Below, piece after piece: positions 37,968 to 46,231 of a stretch of DNA of 64,000 bases. The first letter of the stretch is position 1; each line of letters begins with the position of its first letter. A program made the position numbers and the translations under genes. The notes under the pieces were generated by a model. That model ran no database searches. It was not told where the DNA came from and saw nothing but the letters and a program-made list of their open reading frames with translations. The stretch lies in contig NZ_LYPB01000049.1 of the NCBI RefSeq assembly GCF_001653565.1, forward strand, positions 62,001 through 126,000. The letters run 5' to 3'. This stretch comes from Paenibacillus oryzisoli (GTDB lineage: Bacteria; Bacillota; Bacilli; Paenibacillales; NBRC-103111).

Positions 37968-38792
37968 ATGTTGTTTCATTACGAGATTGAGCGAATTCGC
38001 AGAGATCAACCCTACACAATGCTCGCAAACCATTTTCATGACCATTATGAAATTTATTATTTACTTAGCGGTAAGCGCAATTATTTCATTCAAGACCGCG
38101 TCTATGCCATGCAAGAGGGTGATCTTGTACTGATCGACAAACACACCCTTCACAAAACGTTAGATGCCGACGATCGTCCGCACGAACGCATCTTAATCAA
38201 TTTCGAAGAACGTTGGCTCGCCATGAAAAATGATGAGACCTATGCGGTTGCGTTATCTCCTTTTCGTCCCAAGCATTATATCGTCTCACTTTCCGGTGCA
38301 AATCGCACACTTGTTGAGAATCTACTCTTCAGCCTATTGCGGGAAAAACAACAGGAACTGCTCGGTTGGGAGCTAAATAGCAAAGCATTGCTTACACAAC
38401 TGCTGATATTCTGCTCAAGACTCATGGATCATTCCGAGACGCTAGACGAGCATCCGCAGGCATATAATCCAAAGATATTTGAGATCGTCACCTATATCAA
38501 TGAACATTTCAACGAACGACTAACACTTGCGCTGATCTCCGAAAAGTTTCACATAAGTCCGAGTTACTTCTGCCGATCATTTAAGGAGACGATCGGCTTC
38601 TCGTTCGTCGAGTATTTGAACAATCTGCGCATCCGTGAGGCGCAACGACTCTTACGAGAAACGAAACTCAAAGTAATCCATATTGCTGAACAAGCTGGCT
38701 TTGACAGTGTCGCTCACTTCGGACGCGTCTTCAAACAAGTTACGTCGCAGACTCCGTTGGAATGTCGGAAGATGATGCATCCAGGGCTCTAA
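37968..38792 (+). CDS. AraC-family transcriptional regulator
   Basis: From ATG 37968 the protein has 274 residues: an N-terminal cupin sensor (HFHDHYEIYYLLSG, then GDLVLIDKHTLH) and two C-terminal helix-turn-helices (RLTLALISEKFHISPSYFCRSFK, KVIHIAEQAGFDSVAHFGRVFK). It probably binds a sugar and controls the divergent Gfo/Idh-hydrolase operon. GAGAGGGTG lies before the ATG; an earlier TTG at 37914 has no site. Confidence 0.9.
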   Translation: MLFHYEIERIRRDQPYTMLANHFHDHYEIYYLLSGKRNYFIQDRVYAMQEGDLVLIDKHTLHKTLDADDRPHERILINFEERWLAMKNDETYAVALSPFRPKHYIVSLSGANRTLVENLLFSLLREKQQELLGWELNSKALLTQLLIFCSRLMDHSETLDEHPQAYNPKIFEIVTYINEHFNERLTLALISEKFHISPSYFCRSFKETIGFSFVEYLNNLRIREAQRLLRETKLKVIHIAEQAGFDSVAHFGRVFKQVTSQTPLECRKMMHPGL

Positions 38793-38815
38793 TCAAGTAC
38801 GATTGTGATCCTTGG

Positions 38816-39010
38816 ATCTACCAGTTACTTCATATAACGGGAAAATGTACAGCTATTTCGAAGAGACCTCTTTAATTTTTCCATTTAGATGGAAAATCTA
38901 CATCTAAATTGTTGAGATCGGATCCTATTAGCGATTCTCTACCCAATTACCTGTATAAAATCCATCTATTCCACATTTTCGCAATAAAAAGGTGATAATA
39001 ACTGCATAAA
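38816..39010. repeat. Intergenic region with third, divergent copy of the TTTTCCA repeat
   Basis: The 38793-39258 gap holds no gene. It contains GGGAAAATGTACAGCTA, TTTTCCATTTAGATGG (a small inverted pair), GGAAAATCTACATCTAA and two ATAAAATCCATYTAT segments. These are relatives of the motifs in the repeats at 32.5 and 33.1 kb. A weak outer stem ATAAACG / CGTTTAT (39128-39162) around GTCCTT/AAGGAC lies further right. Confidence 0.5.
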
Positions 39011-39213
39011 ATCCATTTATTTGAAAAAATTACCACTTCTCCCTCACCAAACCAAGCCCTCTCATCCCCTCACACGCCTTTCCCACCGACGAACAGCCCA
39101 CCGTTAGTCTCCATCAAAAAAAATAAACGGCTACGCCGTCCTTTGAAGGACAGGAGCGTTTATCTAGAAATTCATCATAATTAGTAAGTAAAACTTATAT
39201 ATTCTGATATTTT

Positions 39214-39252
39214 AAAAAAACCTTCGTGCAAGCTCACGCTCGCACAAAGGTT
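39214..39252 (-). terminator. Terminator after uxaC
   Basis: On the minus strand AACCTTTGTGC pairs with GCACGAAGGTT (one mismatch) and is followed by seven T. It lies seven bases after the uxaC stop. Confidence 0.88.
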
Positions 39253-39258
39253 CGTTGG

Positions 39259-40659
39259 TTAGAAACTGAAATATTGCTTCGCATTGTTGTAGGAAATACC
39301 TTGAACCAACTGTTTCAACAGTTGCTCGTCGTTCGGGAACTCGCCTGCTTCCACCCACTCACCGATCATGTTGCACAGAATGCGACGGAAGTAGTCATGA
39401 CGTGTGTAAGACAAGAAGCTGCGGGAATCCGTTAGCATCCCAACGAAACGGCCAAGCAAGCCGAAGTTGCCTAGGGATTTCATTTGGGAGATCATGCCAT
39501 CACGCGTATCATTGAACCACCATGCCGCGCCTAATTGTATTTTGCCAGCGATGCCATCGCCTTGGAAGCTGCCCATCAAGGAAGCAAGAATCTCATTATC
39601 GCGCGCGTTCAAGGAATAGAGAATCGTACGCGGCAAGGAATCCGCTACGGCAAGTGCGGACAATAGTCCTGTTAAGGCACCGGCAACAGGGCTATCACCA
39701 ATAGAGTCGAATCCTGTGTCTGGACCTAGCTTAGCGAATGCTTGTCCATTGTTGTTACGGGATGCATTGATATGATACTGCATCGCCCAATCTAATTTCT
39801 TGTAGATGCCACCAAGGAAGATGAGTGTGAATGCTTTGTACTTCTTCTCGTCTTCCAGACTCACAGGTTGACCAGCAAGACCTGCTGCGAAGATCGCGTC
39901 AACTTCTTCTTTGGTCGCTGCCGCAAAAGGAACATAATCGAGCGCATGGTCAGATACTTTGCAGCCAACAGAGTCGAAGAAGACCGCGCGGCTTTCTAGA
40001 CCAGCCAATAAATCATCATACGTACGGATTGGTGTTCCTACCGCTTTCTCTAATTGCGCAATCCACGGAAGGAACGTAGCCCGATTGATTTCGAGCGCCT
40101 TGTCCGGACGGTAAGAAGGCAATACTTGCGTATCGAATCCTTCAATGTCTTTGATGAGGATGTGGTATTCCAAGGAATCCACAGGATCGTCCGTTGTACA
40201 AATGACCGTTACCTTGGAGTTTGTGATCAGGTCGCGCGCGCGGGATCCGCCTTCAGCCAGCTTAGCATTCACCTTTTCCCAAATTGCTGGAGCATTCGCC
40301 TCATTAATGATATCGTACACACCGAAATAGGTTTGCAGCTCCATATGGGACCAGTGGTACAACGGATTGCCAATTGCCATAGGAAGCGTGGATGCCCATG
40401 CTACAAAGCGATCATAATCACTGGCTTCACCTGTAATCTTGGACTCTTCGATACCGTTGGCACGCATCATCCGCCATTTGTAGTGATCACCATATAACCA
40501 AGCTTCCGTGATGTTGTTAAATTGTTTATTTTCATAAATTTCCTTTGGGCTTAAGTGGCAGTGATAGTCAATAATCGGCAGCTCTTTCGCATATTCATGA
40601 AAAAGATGTACAGCAGTTTCATTGTTCAATAAGAAATTCTCGTCTAAAAACGTTTTCAT
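39259..40659 (-). CDS. uxaC: Glucuronate (uronate) isomerase
   Basis: The 466-residue protein matches the usual UxaC length and motifs: IDYHCHLSPKEIYENKQF with metal-type His residues, KWRMMRANGIEE, VICTTDDPVDSLEYH, PSYRPDK and RHDYFRRILCNMIGEWVEAGE. It converts D-glucuronate to fructuronate or D-galacturonate to tagaturonate in the cytoplasm. Other uronate genes are not adjacent, so it is a lone gene here, though it fits the pectin theme of the window. Confidence 0.94.
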   Translation of the reverse strand: MKTFLDENFLLNNETAVHLFHEYAKELPIIDYHCHLSPKEIYENKQFNNITEAWLYGDHYKWRMMRANGIEESKITGEASDYDRFVAWASTLPMAIGNPLYHWSHMELQTYFGVYDIINEANAPAIWEKVNAKLAEGGSRARDLITNSKVTVICTTDDPVDSLEYHILIKDIEGFDTQVLPSYRPDKALEINRATFLPWIAQLEKAVGTPIRTYDDLLAGLESRAVFFDSVGCKVSDHALDYVPFAAATKEEVDAIFAAGLAGQPVSLEDEKKYKAFTLIFLGGIYKKLDWAMQYHINASRNNNGQAFAKLGPDTGFDSIGDSPVAGALTGLLSALAVADSLPRTILYSLNARDNEILASLMGSFQGDGIAGKIQLGAAWWFNDTRDGMISQMKSLGNFGLLGRFVGMLTDSRSFLSYTRHDYFRRILCNMIGEWVEAGEFPNDEQLLKQLVQGISYNNAKQYFSF

Positions 40660-40794
40660 AAAGAAATTTCCACCCTTCTCAAGCTGAATGATCTGCCCTC
40701 TATATTAGCAAAAAATCAGCTCAGAAATCTTGCGATTTCGTGCTTTTATTTCATAAAATATGCATATCTTGACTTCGAGAAGGGGCCCTAGTAA

Positions 40795-41727
40795 TTAAGG
40801 GAGTGTATTCTTTACATTTGAATTCGTTTCAATTTCTTCTGGAATCGCTTCTGTTGCACCGGGAACATGACGAGCTTTGAAATTAACTCCCTCCGAAGAA
40901 GAAATGGAGATATGGACCGATCCGGACAATACATGCGCGCGAATTAATACGGGCTGATTATAATCATTTCTGAAACTAAAATCTGGCCCTCCCCAATTCA
41001 CCGTAGCATCTCTTCCATGGGGCACATAAGGAACCGATCGGCTGTGGGAGTACCTTTCGAGAATGGTAAGACCTGCACGGTCAGCCGCATTGAATAAGGT
41101 AGAAGATATCTGACAAATACCACCGCCAATTCCCTCGGAGAATTCTCCCCGCACAATCACCTTTGCGGACATATACCCCCTGCTTGGAGTTCGAACACCT
41201 ACAACCCGATTGAATGAAAACGTCTCATTCGGCTGAACAACATAATTATTGATCGCCTGTGTGGCTAACTTGAGATTCGTTACGCGATGACTATTGCGTG
41301 AATTAAAATAGGTAACATAATAGCCGATTGGGCGAACTCGTATGCTGGCAAGCAGCTCACTATCTACTTTGGGATACAAGGTTTGCAGCGGTAAGGCCAC
41401 ATTCATCGGTCCCTCAGCATAGAATTGACCATAGAACTCATTGAGAAAAGCACGTCGATTCAGTCGAGCGCCTGCACTCTCTTTCACAATGCCCCCGCTG
41501 TCGCTAATGGTAGCGTTTATCGGCTTTCGGTATATCGATTTGTCAATTTGCTCGGCAAGCCGATTTAATTTCTGTGTATCAACCAATGGAATATCCAAGA
41601 GATGGGTCGCAACCGATTCTCGTTTGATCTGAGCCGTCTTCTCTCCATTCGGGTTATCCGATAGTTGAAAAGGCAATTCTTTGGGCTGGGCAATCAGCAA
41701 CAGGCCCAATAGCCATTCATAGCGCAT
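40795..41727 (-). CDS. VanW-family protein
   Basis: The 310-residue product contains the VanW domain in its second half: NYVVQPNETFSFNRVVGVRT, IGGGICQISSTLFNAADRAGL, RHSRSV-like SHSRSVPYVPHGRDATVNW. Proteins of this family occur at the Gram-positive cell surface and their function is unknown; VanW in vancomycin operons is not needed for resistance. The hydrophobic N-terminus (YEWLLGLLLIAQP) may be a weak signal or anchor. No resistance genes lie nearby. Confidence 0.88.
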   Translation of the reverse strand: MRYEWLLGLLLIAQPKELPFQLSDNPNGEKTAQIKRESVATHLLDIPLVDTQKLNRLAEQIDKSIYRKPINATISDSGGIVKESAGARLNRRAFLNEFYGQFYAEGPMNVALPLQTLYPKVDSELLASIRVRPIGYYVTYFNSRNSHRVTNLKLATQAINNYVVQPNETFSFNRVVGVRTPSRGYMSAKVIVRGEFSEGIGGGICQISSTLFNAADRAGLTILERYSHSRSVPYVPHGRDATVNWGGPDFSFRNDYNQPVLIRAHVLSGSVHISISSSEGVNFKARHVPGATEAIPEEIETNSNVKNTLP

Positions 41728-41897
41728 GAACGCAATTCACCTCCTTGCCACTAGTGTAAACAAATGTCATAATTCCATGCAATGACATCACAGATACATT
41801 TTGATAACATCGTGACTTCAACGGTAAAAATTATTTGACAGTCGAGCAGCAGAGCGATAAACTGCAAACAAGACGAAGAAAAAGGAGGATTACTCTA

Positions 41898-43130
41898 ATG
41901 ACGTTTGAACACAATCTTGAGAAATATGCGGAACTGACTGTTCGAGTTGCACTCAACATTCAAGGAGGTCAATCGCTTTGGATTAATGCGCCAATTGGGC
42001 ATCCTGAATTCGTAAGACTCATCACTCGTAAAGCATACGAAGCTGGCGCTAAGCATGTACATATTGAATGGCAGGATGAAATCTGCACCCAAATCCGCTA
42101 TACGCATGCCCCCGCTGAATCATTCAATGAATACCCAGCATGGCGTGCGCAAGCACTAACTGAGTTAGCTGAAAACAATGGTGCCTACTTATGGATCGAC
42201 GCGGACAACCCGGAGCTCCTGAAGGGCGTGGATCCTGCTCGCATCTCAGCGAATGCGAAAGTGGCGGGCCCTCTGCTGGTCAAATGGCGTGAATACATGT
42301 CTTCTTACAAAATGACATGGTCCATCATAGCTGCCCCTTCCCTAGCTTGGGCACAGAAGGTATTCCCTGATCTCGAAGATCAGGCTGCGATTACTGCCCT
42401 CTGGAATGCAATCTTTGAAGCTACCCGCGTAGATCAAGAGAATCCCGTACAAACGTGGCAAGATCACAACGCTACACTGCGCAGCAAACGGGAACAATTG
42501 AACCAGCAGCAATTTCACAAAATCCATTACCGCGCTCCTGGCACAGAGCTTACTGTGGAGCTTCCACCTCAGCACATTTGGCGAGGCGGTTCCGCGACGA
42601 ACGAAAGTGGCGGCTTCGATTTCAATCCGAACATCCCGACAGAGGAAGTGTTCATTTCCCCGAACCGATTGGGAACGAATGGGACCGTGCGCAGCTCCAA
42701 GCCGCTGAGCTACCAAGGCAGCTTGATCGATAACTTCTCGATCACCTTCGAGCAAGGCCGTGTCACTCACTACACAGCGGAGCAAGGTTATGAATCCCTG
42801 CAAGCCATGATCGAAATGGATGAAGGTGCTCACTACCTGGGTGAAATCGCCCTTGTGCCACATGTCTCTCCAATTTCGAACACCAACTTAATCTTCTTCA
42901 ACACACTCTATGATGAAAATGCTTCAAACCATCTGGCCCTCGGCCGCGCCTTCCCGACTTGTATTGAAGGCGGTACGCAGATGTCCAAAGAAGAACAGCT
43001 GCAAGCAGGACTGAATGACAGTCTCATTCACGTCGATTTCATGATCGGTTCCGCCGAGATGGATATTGACGGTGAACTCGCAGATGGCACCATCGTGCCG
43101 ATTTTCCGTCAAGGAAACTGGGCGTTTTAA
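41898..43130 (+). CDS. M29-family metallo-aminopeptidase
   Basis: This 410-residue cytoplasmic enzyme is of the AmpS / aminopeptidase T family. Metal ligand positions are visible as Glu in PTEEVF, Glu in LGEIAL, His in NHLALG, and His plus Asp in HVDFMIG. It removes N-terminal residues from peptides with two metal ions. The ATG at 41898 lies after AAAGGAGG; an in-frame TTG 63 bases upstream is not needed. Confidence 0.92.
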   Translation: MTFEHNLEKYAELTVRVALNIQGGQSLWINAPIGHPEFVRLITRKAYEAGAKHVHIEWQDEICTQIRYTHAPAESFNEYPAWRAQALTELAENNGAYLWIDADNPELLKGVDPARISANAKVAGPLLVKWREYMSSYKMTWSIIAAPSLAWAQKVFPDLEDQAAITALWNAIFEATRVDQENPVQTWQDHNATLRSKREQLNQQQFHKIHYRAPGTELTVELPPQHIWRGGSATNESGGFDFNPNIPTEEVFISPNRLGTNGTVRSSKPLSYQGSLIDNFSITFEQGRVTHYTAEQGYESLQAMIEMDEGAHYLGEIALVPHVSPISNTNLIFFNTLYDENASNHLALGRAFPTCIEGGTQMSKEEQLQAGLNDSLIHVDFMIGSAEMDIDGELADGTIVPIFRQGNWAF

Positions 43131-43132
43131 TA

Positions 43133-43180
43133 GAAAAGAGGGTCCCTGAGCCACTGCTGTGGCGGGGGAACCCTCTTTTT
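43133..43180. terminator. Terminator after M29 aminopeptidase
   Basis: The stem AAAGAGGGTCCC / GGGGAACCCTCTTT is followed by T on the plus strand, between convergent genes. Confidence 0.82.
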
Positions 43181-43197
43181 GCGTATAGGTGACTGAA

Positions 43198-44478
43198 TTA
43201 ATTTTTCAATAGCTCAATTTTACGAATGCGATTTACGTCTCTTTCACGTACGATGAATGTCCAATCCTGATATTCCCACTGCTCATCAATTTTCAATTCG
43301 GACTGCTTACTGTATAGCCAGCCACCGATTGAATCGACATTCTCGTCTATAATGTCAAGTCCCAATCTCGCATTTAACTCAATAATCAAGGCATTACCAT
43401 CGACTATATAGTGTCCTTCCGCTAGCTTGTCAATTTCTTGCAGTTCATCTTTATCGAACTCATCACGAATCTCCCCGACAATTTCTTCGAGAATATCTTC
43501 AATCGTAATTAACCCGGACGTCCCGCCATACTCATCCATCAGTAGGGCAATATGTACGTTTTCACGCTGCATCTTTCGGAGCAAGGACTTCACAGGCATT
43601 CCTTCGGGAATGGTCATGATCGGTTGAAGCAAGCCTTTGAAATTAAAATCTGGATTGGATATGTAACTTAAGAAGAATTGCTTCGTATTCACGAAACCAA
43701 TGATATGATCTTTGCTCTCTTTGGCTACGGGAAAACGCGTGTATTGCTCTTTGATTATAATGTTCATATTCTCTTCCAGCGGCTTATCTGCATAGAGACA
43801 AATCATATCCGTACGTGGGACCATGATTTCACGCGCCAACAATTCATCGAAAGAGAAGATGCGATTGACAAATCCATATTCGGTCTTATTGATTTTTCCA
43901 CTCTCAAGACTGTCTGATAAAATAATTCGGATTTCCTCTTCGGAATGAGCCTCTTCGTGTTCGCTTGCTGGCTTGACGCCAAATAATTTAACAAGCTGCG
44001 TTGCTGAACCATTTAGAACCCATATGAACGGATACATCACTTTATAGAAAAAAATAATGAATGGAGCTGTTAGAATGGAAATTGCTTCAGCTTTCTGGAT
44101 GGCTAACGTTTTGGGCGCTAGTTCACCAAGAACTACGTGGATATAGGTAATGGATAAAAATGCAATACCAAACGATAAAATGTGTGAGAGTGTCTCACCT
44201 ACACCAATGCCTTCGAACAAGGGACCGAGGAGCTTCTCGACCGTGGGCTCTCCTAACCAACCAAGACCTAGAGCCGTAATTGTAATGCCGAGTTGACACG
44301 CGGACAAGTAACCGTCCAGATTGGAGGTAACGGTTTGAACAGCTAGTGCATTTTTCTTGCCTTCAGCAACCATTTGATCTACGCGGCTTGGACGAATCCG
44401 AATAACGGCAAATTCTGTCGCGACAAAAAAAGCGGTAAGAACAATCAGTACTGCGATTAAAACCAAATTGATTAACAT
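43198..44478 (-). CDS. CNNM/HlyC-CorC family membrane protein
   Basis: The protein (426 residues) has an N-terminal DUF21 membrane domain (four hydrophobic segments in about 1-165, with GWLGEPTVEKLL), a CBS pair (about 205-330, REIMVPRTDM and DEYGGTSGLITIEDILEEIVGEI) and a C-terminal CorC/HlyC domain (about 345-426). Relatives are linked to magnesium or cobalt export; the older name hemolysin is misleading. Transport activity is inferred from family. Confidence 0.9.
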   Translation of the reverse strand: MLINLVLIAVLIVLTAFFVATEFAVIRIRPSRVDQMVAEGKKNALAVQTVTSNLDGYLSACQLGITITALGLGWLGEPTVEKLLGPLFEGIGVGETLSHILSFGIAFLSITYIHVVLGELAPKTLAIQKAEAISILTAPFIIFFYKVMYPFIWVLNGSATQLVKLFGVKPASEHEEAHSEEEIRIILSDSLESGKINKTEYGFVNRIFSFDELLAREIMVPRTDMICLYADKPLEENMNIIIKEQYTRFPVAKESKDHIIGFVNTKQFFLSYISNPDFNFKGLLQPIMTIPEGMPVKSLLRKMQRENVHIALLMDEYGGTSGLITIEDILEEIVGEIRDEFDKDELQEIDKLAEGHYIVDGNALIIELNARLGLDIIDENVDSIGGWLYSKQSELKIDEQWEYQDWTFIVRERDVNRIRKIELLKN

Positions 44479-44575
44479 GGTAACCTACCTTCAGCGTTTA
44501 GTTTATCACTCTAAGTTTAACTTTCTTGGCCGAACTAATCAATTTCTGCGAAGCGTAATTATCATGGAAATAAAA

Positions 44576-44619
44576 TAAGGCTCGGATTGTAGTGAACTAA
44601 CTACGATCCAAGCCTTTTT
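44576..44619. terminator. Terminator after the Asp23 gene
   Basis: The imperfect stem AAGGCTCGGATTGTAGT / ACTACGATCCAAGCCTT lies 15 bases after the Asp23 stop. On the plus strand it ends in TTTTT, while on the minus strand the tract is weaker. Confidence 0.65.
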
Positions 44620-44633
44620 CCAATTTCTACTTT

Positions 44634-44975
44634 CTATACTGCCAGGTTCTCTACTCTTACGTTCACTTTCAGAACGCGAAGTCCTGTCAAATTTTCCACT
44701 TCCGCCCTAACGTTTTCTTGAAGCTCCTGACATACGTTATGAATCATCATGCCGTAATTGACGATGACACGTAAATGGATGACGACATCCGCTTCCATGA
44801 CCTCGACTACTACGCCTTTTTTGGCACTTTTTCTACTCAAGCGCTTCGTAAGTTCCTCAGAGAGGCCTCCCGACATGGAATCAATACCAGGTGTATGCAG
44901 GGTAGCGAATGCAGCTATGGCAGAAATAACACCGTCTGATATACGTATGACGCCAGATGGTAATTTCTCGAACAC
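44634..44975 (-). CDS. Asp23/Gls24-family envelope stress protein
   Basis: The 113-residue product fits the Asp23 (YloU-like) fold: GVIRISDGVISAIAAFATLHTPGI, VVVEVMEADVVIHLRVIVNYG, QELQENVRAEVENLTGLRVLKVNVRVENL. Asp23 proteins gather near the membrane and are involved in cell envelope stress. The GTG start lies nine bases after GGGAG, only five bases after the stop of the Cys-rich gene, so the two are probably translated together. Confidence 0.9.
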   Translation of the reverse strand: MFEKLPSGVIRISDGVISAIAAFATLHTPGIDSMSGGLSEELTKRLSRKSAKKGVVVEVMEADVVIHLRVIVNYGMMIHNVCQELQENVRAEVENLTGLRVLKVNVRVENLAV

Positions 44976-44980
44976 AAGGA

Positions 44981-45553
44981 TCAGCTCCCATTATCGATGC
45001 TTTTGAGAATGTGTTTAAACGCATGAAAGTCTTTAATTAAGTAATTAAGCCTCTTTATTAATTGACTAGCGATATCCGATGTACCAGCAAATCCAATCTC
45101 GTCAATAAGCTCATCTAATTCACTCGCCAATACGATGAAATCAATATTATCCTTTTCTTTACTTATCTTCATGTTGATGTCATTCGCTAATGCTTCGCCA
45201 AGCTCTCTCCTGTGTTTCACTTCAAGATGTTTTGTCATTTTCACCAATGGAGGGGTATAATCCTTTCGAAAATCGATGCCAGGAACTTCCTTCCAAAAGG
45301 TATTCCACTCTTGAATTAGTCCCGCTTTGTAAAACAATAATTTCAGGTAGCCGCATAACCAAGATGTGCAACTAGTATTTCTATTCAGACAGCCCACACC
45401 GTCTACTAAGTAAGAACAAGCGCGGCAACAAGAACCACCATTTTGAATACACACCTTACAAATTTGATCTGCCCCTAAACCGTTTAACTGTCTCATACCA
45501 TAATCGATCAGATACTTTCTTGAAGCAACATATAATTCATCGTCAATTAACAA
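44981..45553 (-). CDS. Cysteine-rich protein of unknown function
   Basis: I do not recognise this 190-residue protein. Nine Cys fall in residues 32-67 in the order CxxC-x6-CC-xx-C-x8-C-x6-C-x4-C (within ICKVCIQNGGSCCRAC and GCLNRNTSCTSWLCGY). Such spacing suggests a zinc or iron-sulfur site, loosely like YkgJ-type domains. The rest is helical and charged, with no signal peptide or membrane segment. The TTG start follows AAGGA by ten bases. It lies directly upstream of the Asp23 gene and is divergent from the ArsR regulator. Confidence 0.7.
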   Translation of the reverse strand: MLIDDELYVASRKYLIDYGMRQLNGLGADQICKVCIQNGGSCCRACSYLVDGVGCLNRNTSCTSWLCGYLKLLFYKAGLIQEWNTFWKEVPGIDFRKDYTPPLVKMTKHLEVKHRRELGEALANDINMKISKEKDNIDFIVLASELDELIDEIGFAGTSDIASQLIKRLNYLIKDFHAFKHILKSIDNGS

Positions 45554-45695
45554 TCATACCAGTTCCTTACTTTCAAATAACAATATATTTGATTTTTTTA
45601 AATATTACACTATACTATAACTGAAGAGTAATCAATAGCGCAAAGGATTTTAAAACCTGCTTCCATACATGCTGGATTATGTTATGATATTCTAT

Positions 45696-45715
45696 ATATT
45701 CAAATGTTCGAATAT
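45696..45715. promoter_or_regulatory. ArsR-type operator upstream of arsR-like gene
   Basis: The 20-base imperfect palindrome ATATTCAAAT-GTTCGAATAT ends 20 bases before the ATG at 45736. A near-identical copy stands at the same distance before the transporter gene (46192-46211). ArsR/SmtB proteins bind AT-rich palindromes of this kind, so self-repression is likely. Confidence 0.7.
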
Positions 45716-45735
45716 CGATAGTAGAGGAGAACCGT

Positions 45736-46062
45736 ATGTATCAAGAAATACAGCATTTTAAAGCTGATTTTTTCAAGGCATTAGCACACCCATTGCGTAT
45801 AAGAATCCTTGAAGTTTTAGTAGATGGCGATAAAACCGTGAATGAGATACAAACGATATTAGGCAGTGAAGGTTCTGCCGTTTCACAACAGTTAGCCGTG
45901 TTACGAAATAAAAATGTTGTCCATGGGATCAAAGACGGAACCTCTGTGACCTACTCCCTGACAGATCCTTTAATTAAAGACCTGCTTATTGTTGCCAAGC
46001 AAATATTTGATAACCACCTTGTGAATGCGATTTCCATGTTAGAATACATAAAGAATCAGTAA
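45736..46062 (+). CDS. ArsR-family repressor lacking cysteine
   Basis: The 108-residue protein is a winged-helix ArsR/SmtB regulator: FKALAHPLRIRILEVLVDGDKTVNEIQ, then recognition helix SAVSQQLAVLRNKNVV and wing KDGTSVTYSLTD. There is no Cys anywhere, so it cannot use the usual Cys metal or persulfide site; a different ligand is likely. It is followed by the SulP gene 154 bases on, behind its own terminator-like hairpin, and both genes carry the same operator. Confidence 0.9.
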   Translation: MYQEIQHFKADFFKALAHPLRIRILEVLVDGDKTVNEIQTILGSEGSAVSQQLAVLRNKNVVHGIKDGTSVTYSLTDPLIKDLLIVAKQIFDNHLVNAISMLEYIKNQ

Positions 46063-46077
46063 GTACTTCTATTTTCA

Positions 46078-46128
46078 CAAAAAGGAGTGAATCGGGTTTA
46101 ATCGTCTCGATTTATATCCTTTTTTTTG
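46078..46128 (+). terminator. Probable terminator between arsR-like and SulP genes
   Basis: AAAAAGGA pairs with TCCTTTTT, with an inner ATCG/CGAT pair, and is followed by more T on the plus strand. It suggests the transporter uses its own promoter. Confidence 0.6.
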
Positions 46129-46191
46129 TTGTGATTTCCTAGCAGAAATATCAAATTGACACCCCTATGTTTTAGATATATGATTTTATAT

Positions 46192-46211
46192 ATATTCAAA
46201 TAATCAAATAT
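46192..46211. promoter_or_regulatory. ArsR-type operator upstream of SulP gene
   Basis: ATATTCAAATAATCAAATAT differs from the upstream operator at only four positions and lies exactly 20 bases before the SulP ATG (46232). TATATGATTTTATATATAT-like promoter sequence precedes it. Confidence 0.7.
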
Positions 46212-46231
46212 TTAAGTTGGTGGGATTCGAT

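Noticed and set aside
40795..41727. Vancomycin resistance gene
   Set aside because: VanW-family proteins are widespread in Gram-positive bacteria and no vanHAX-like genes are present.
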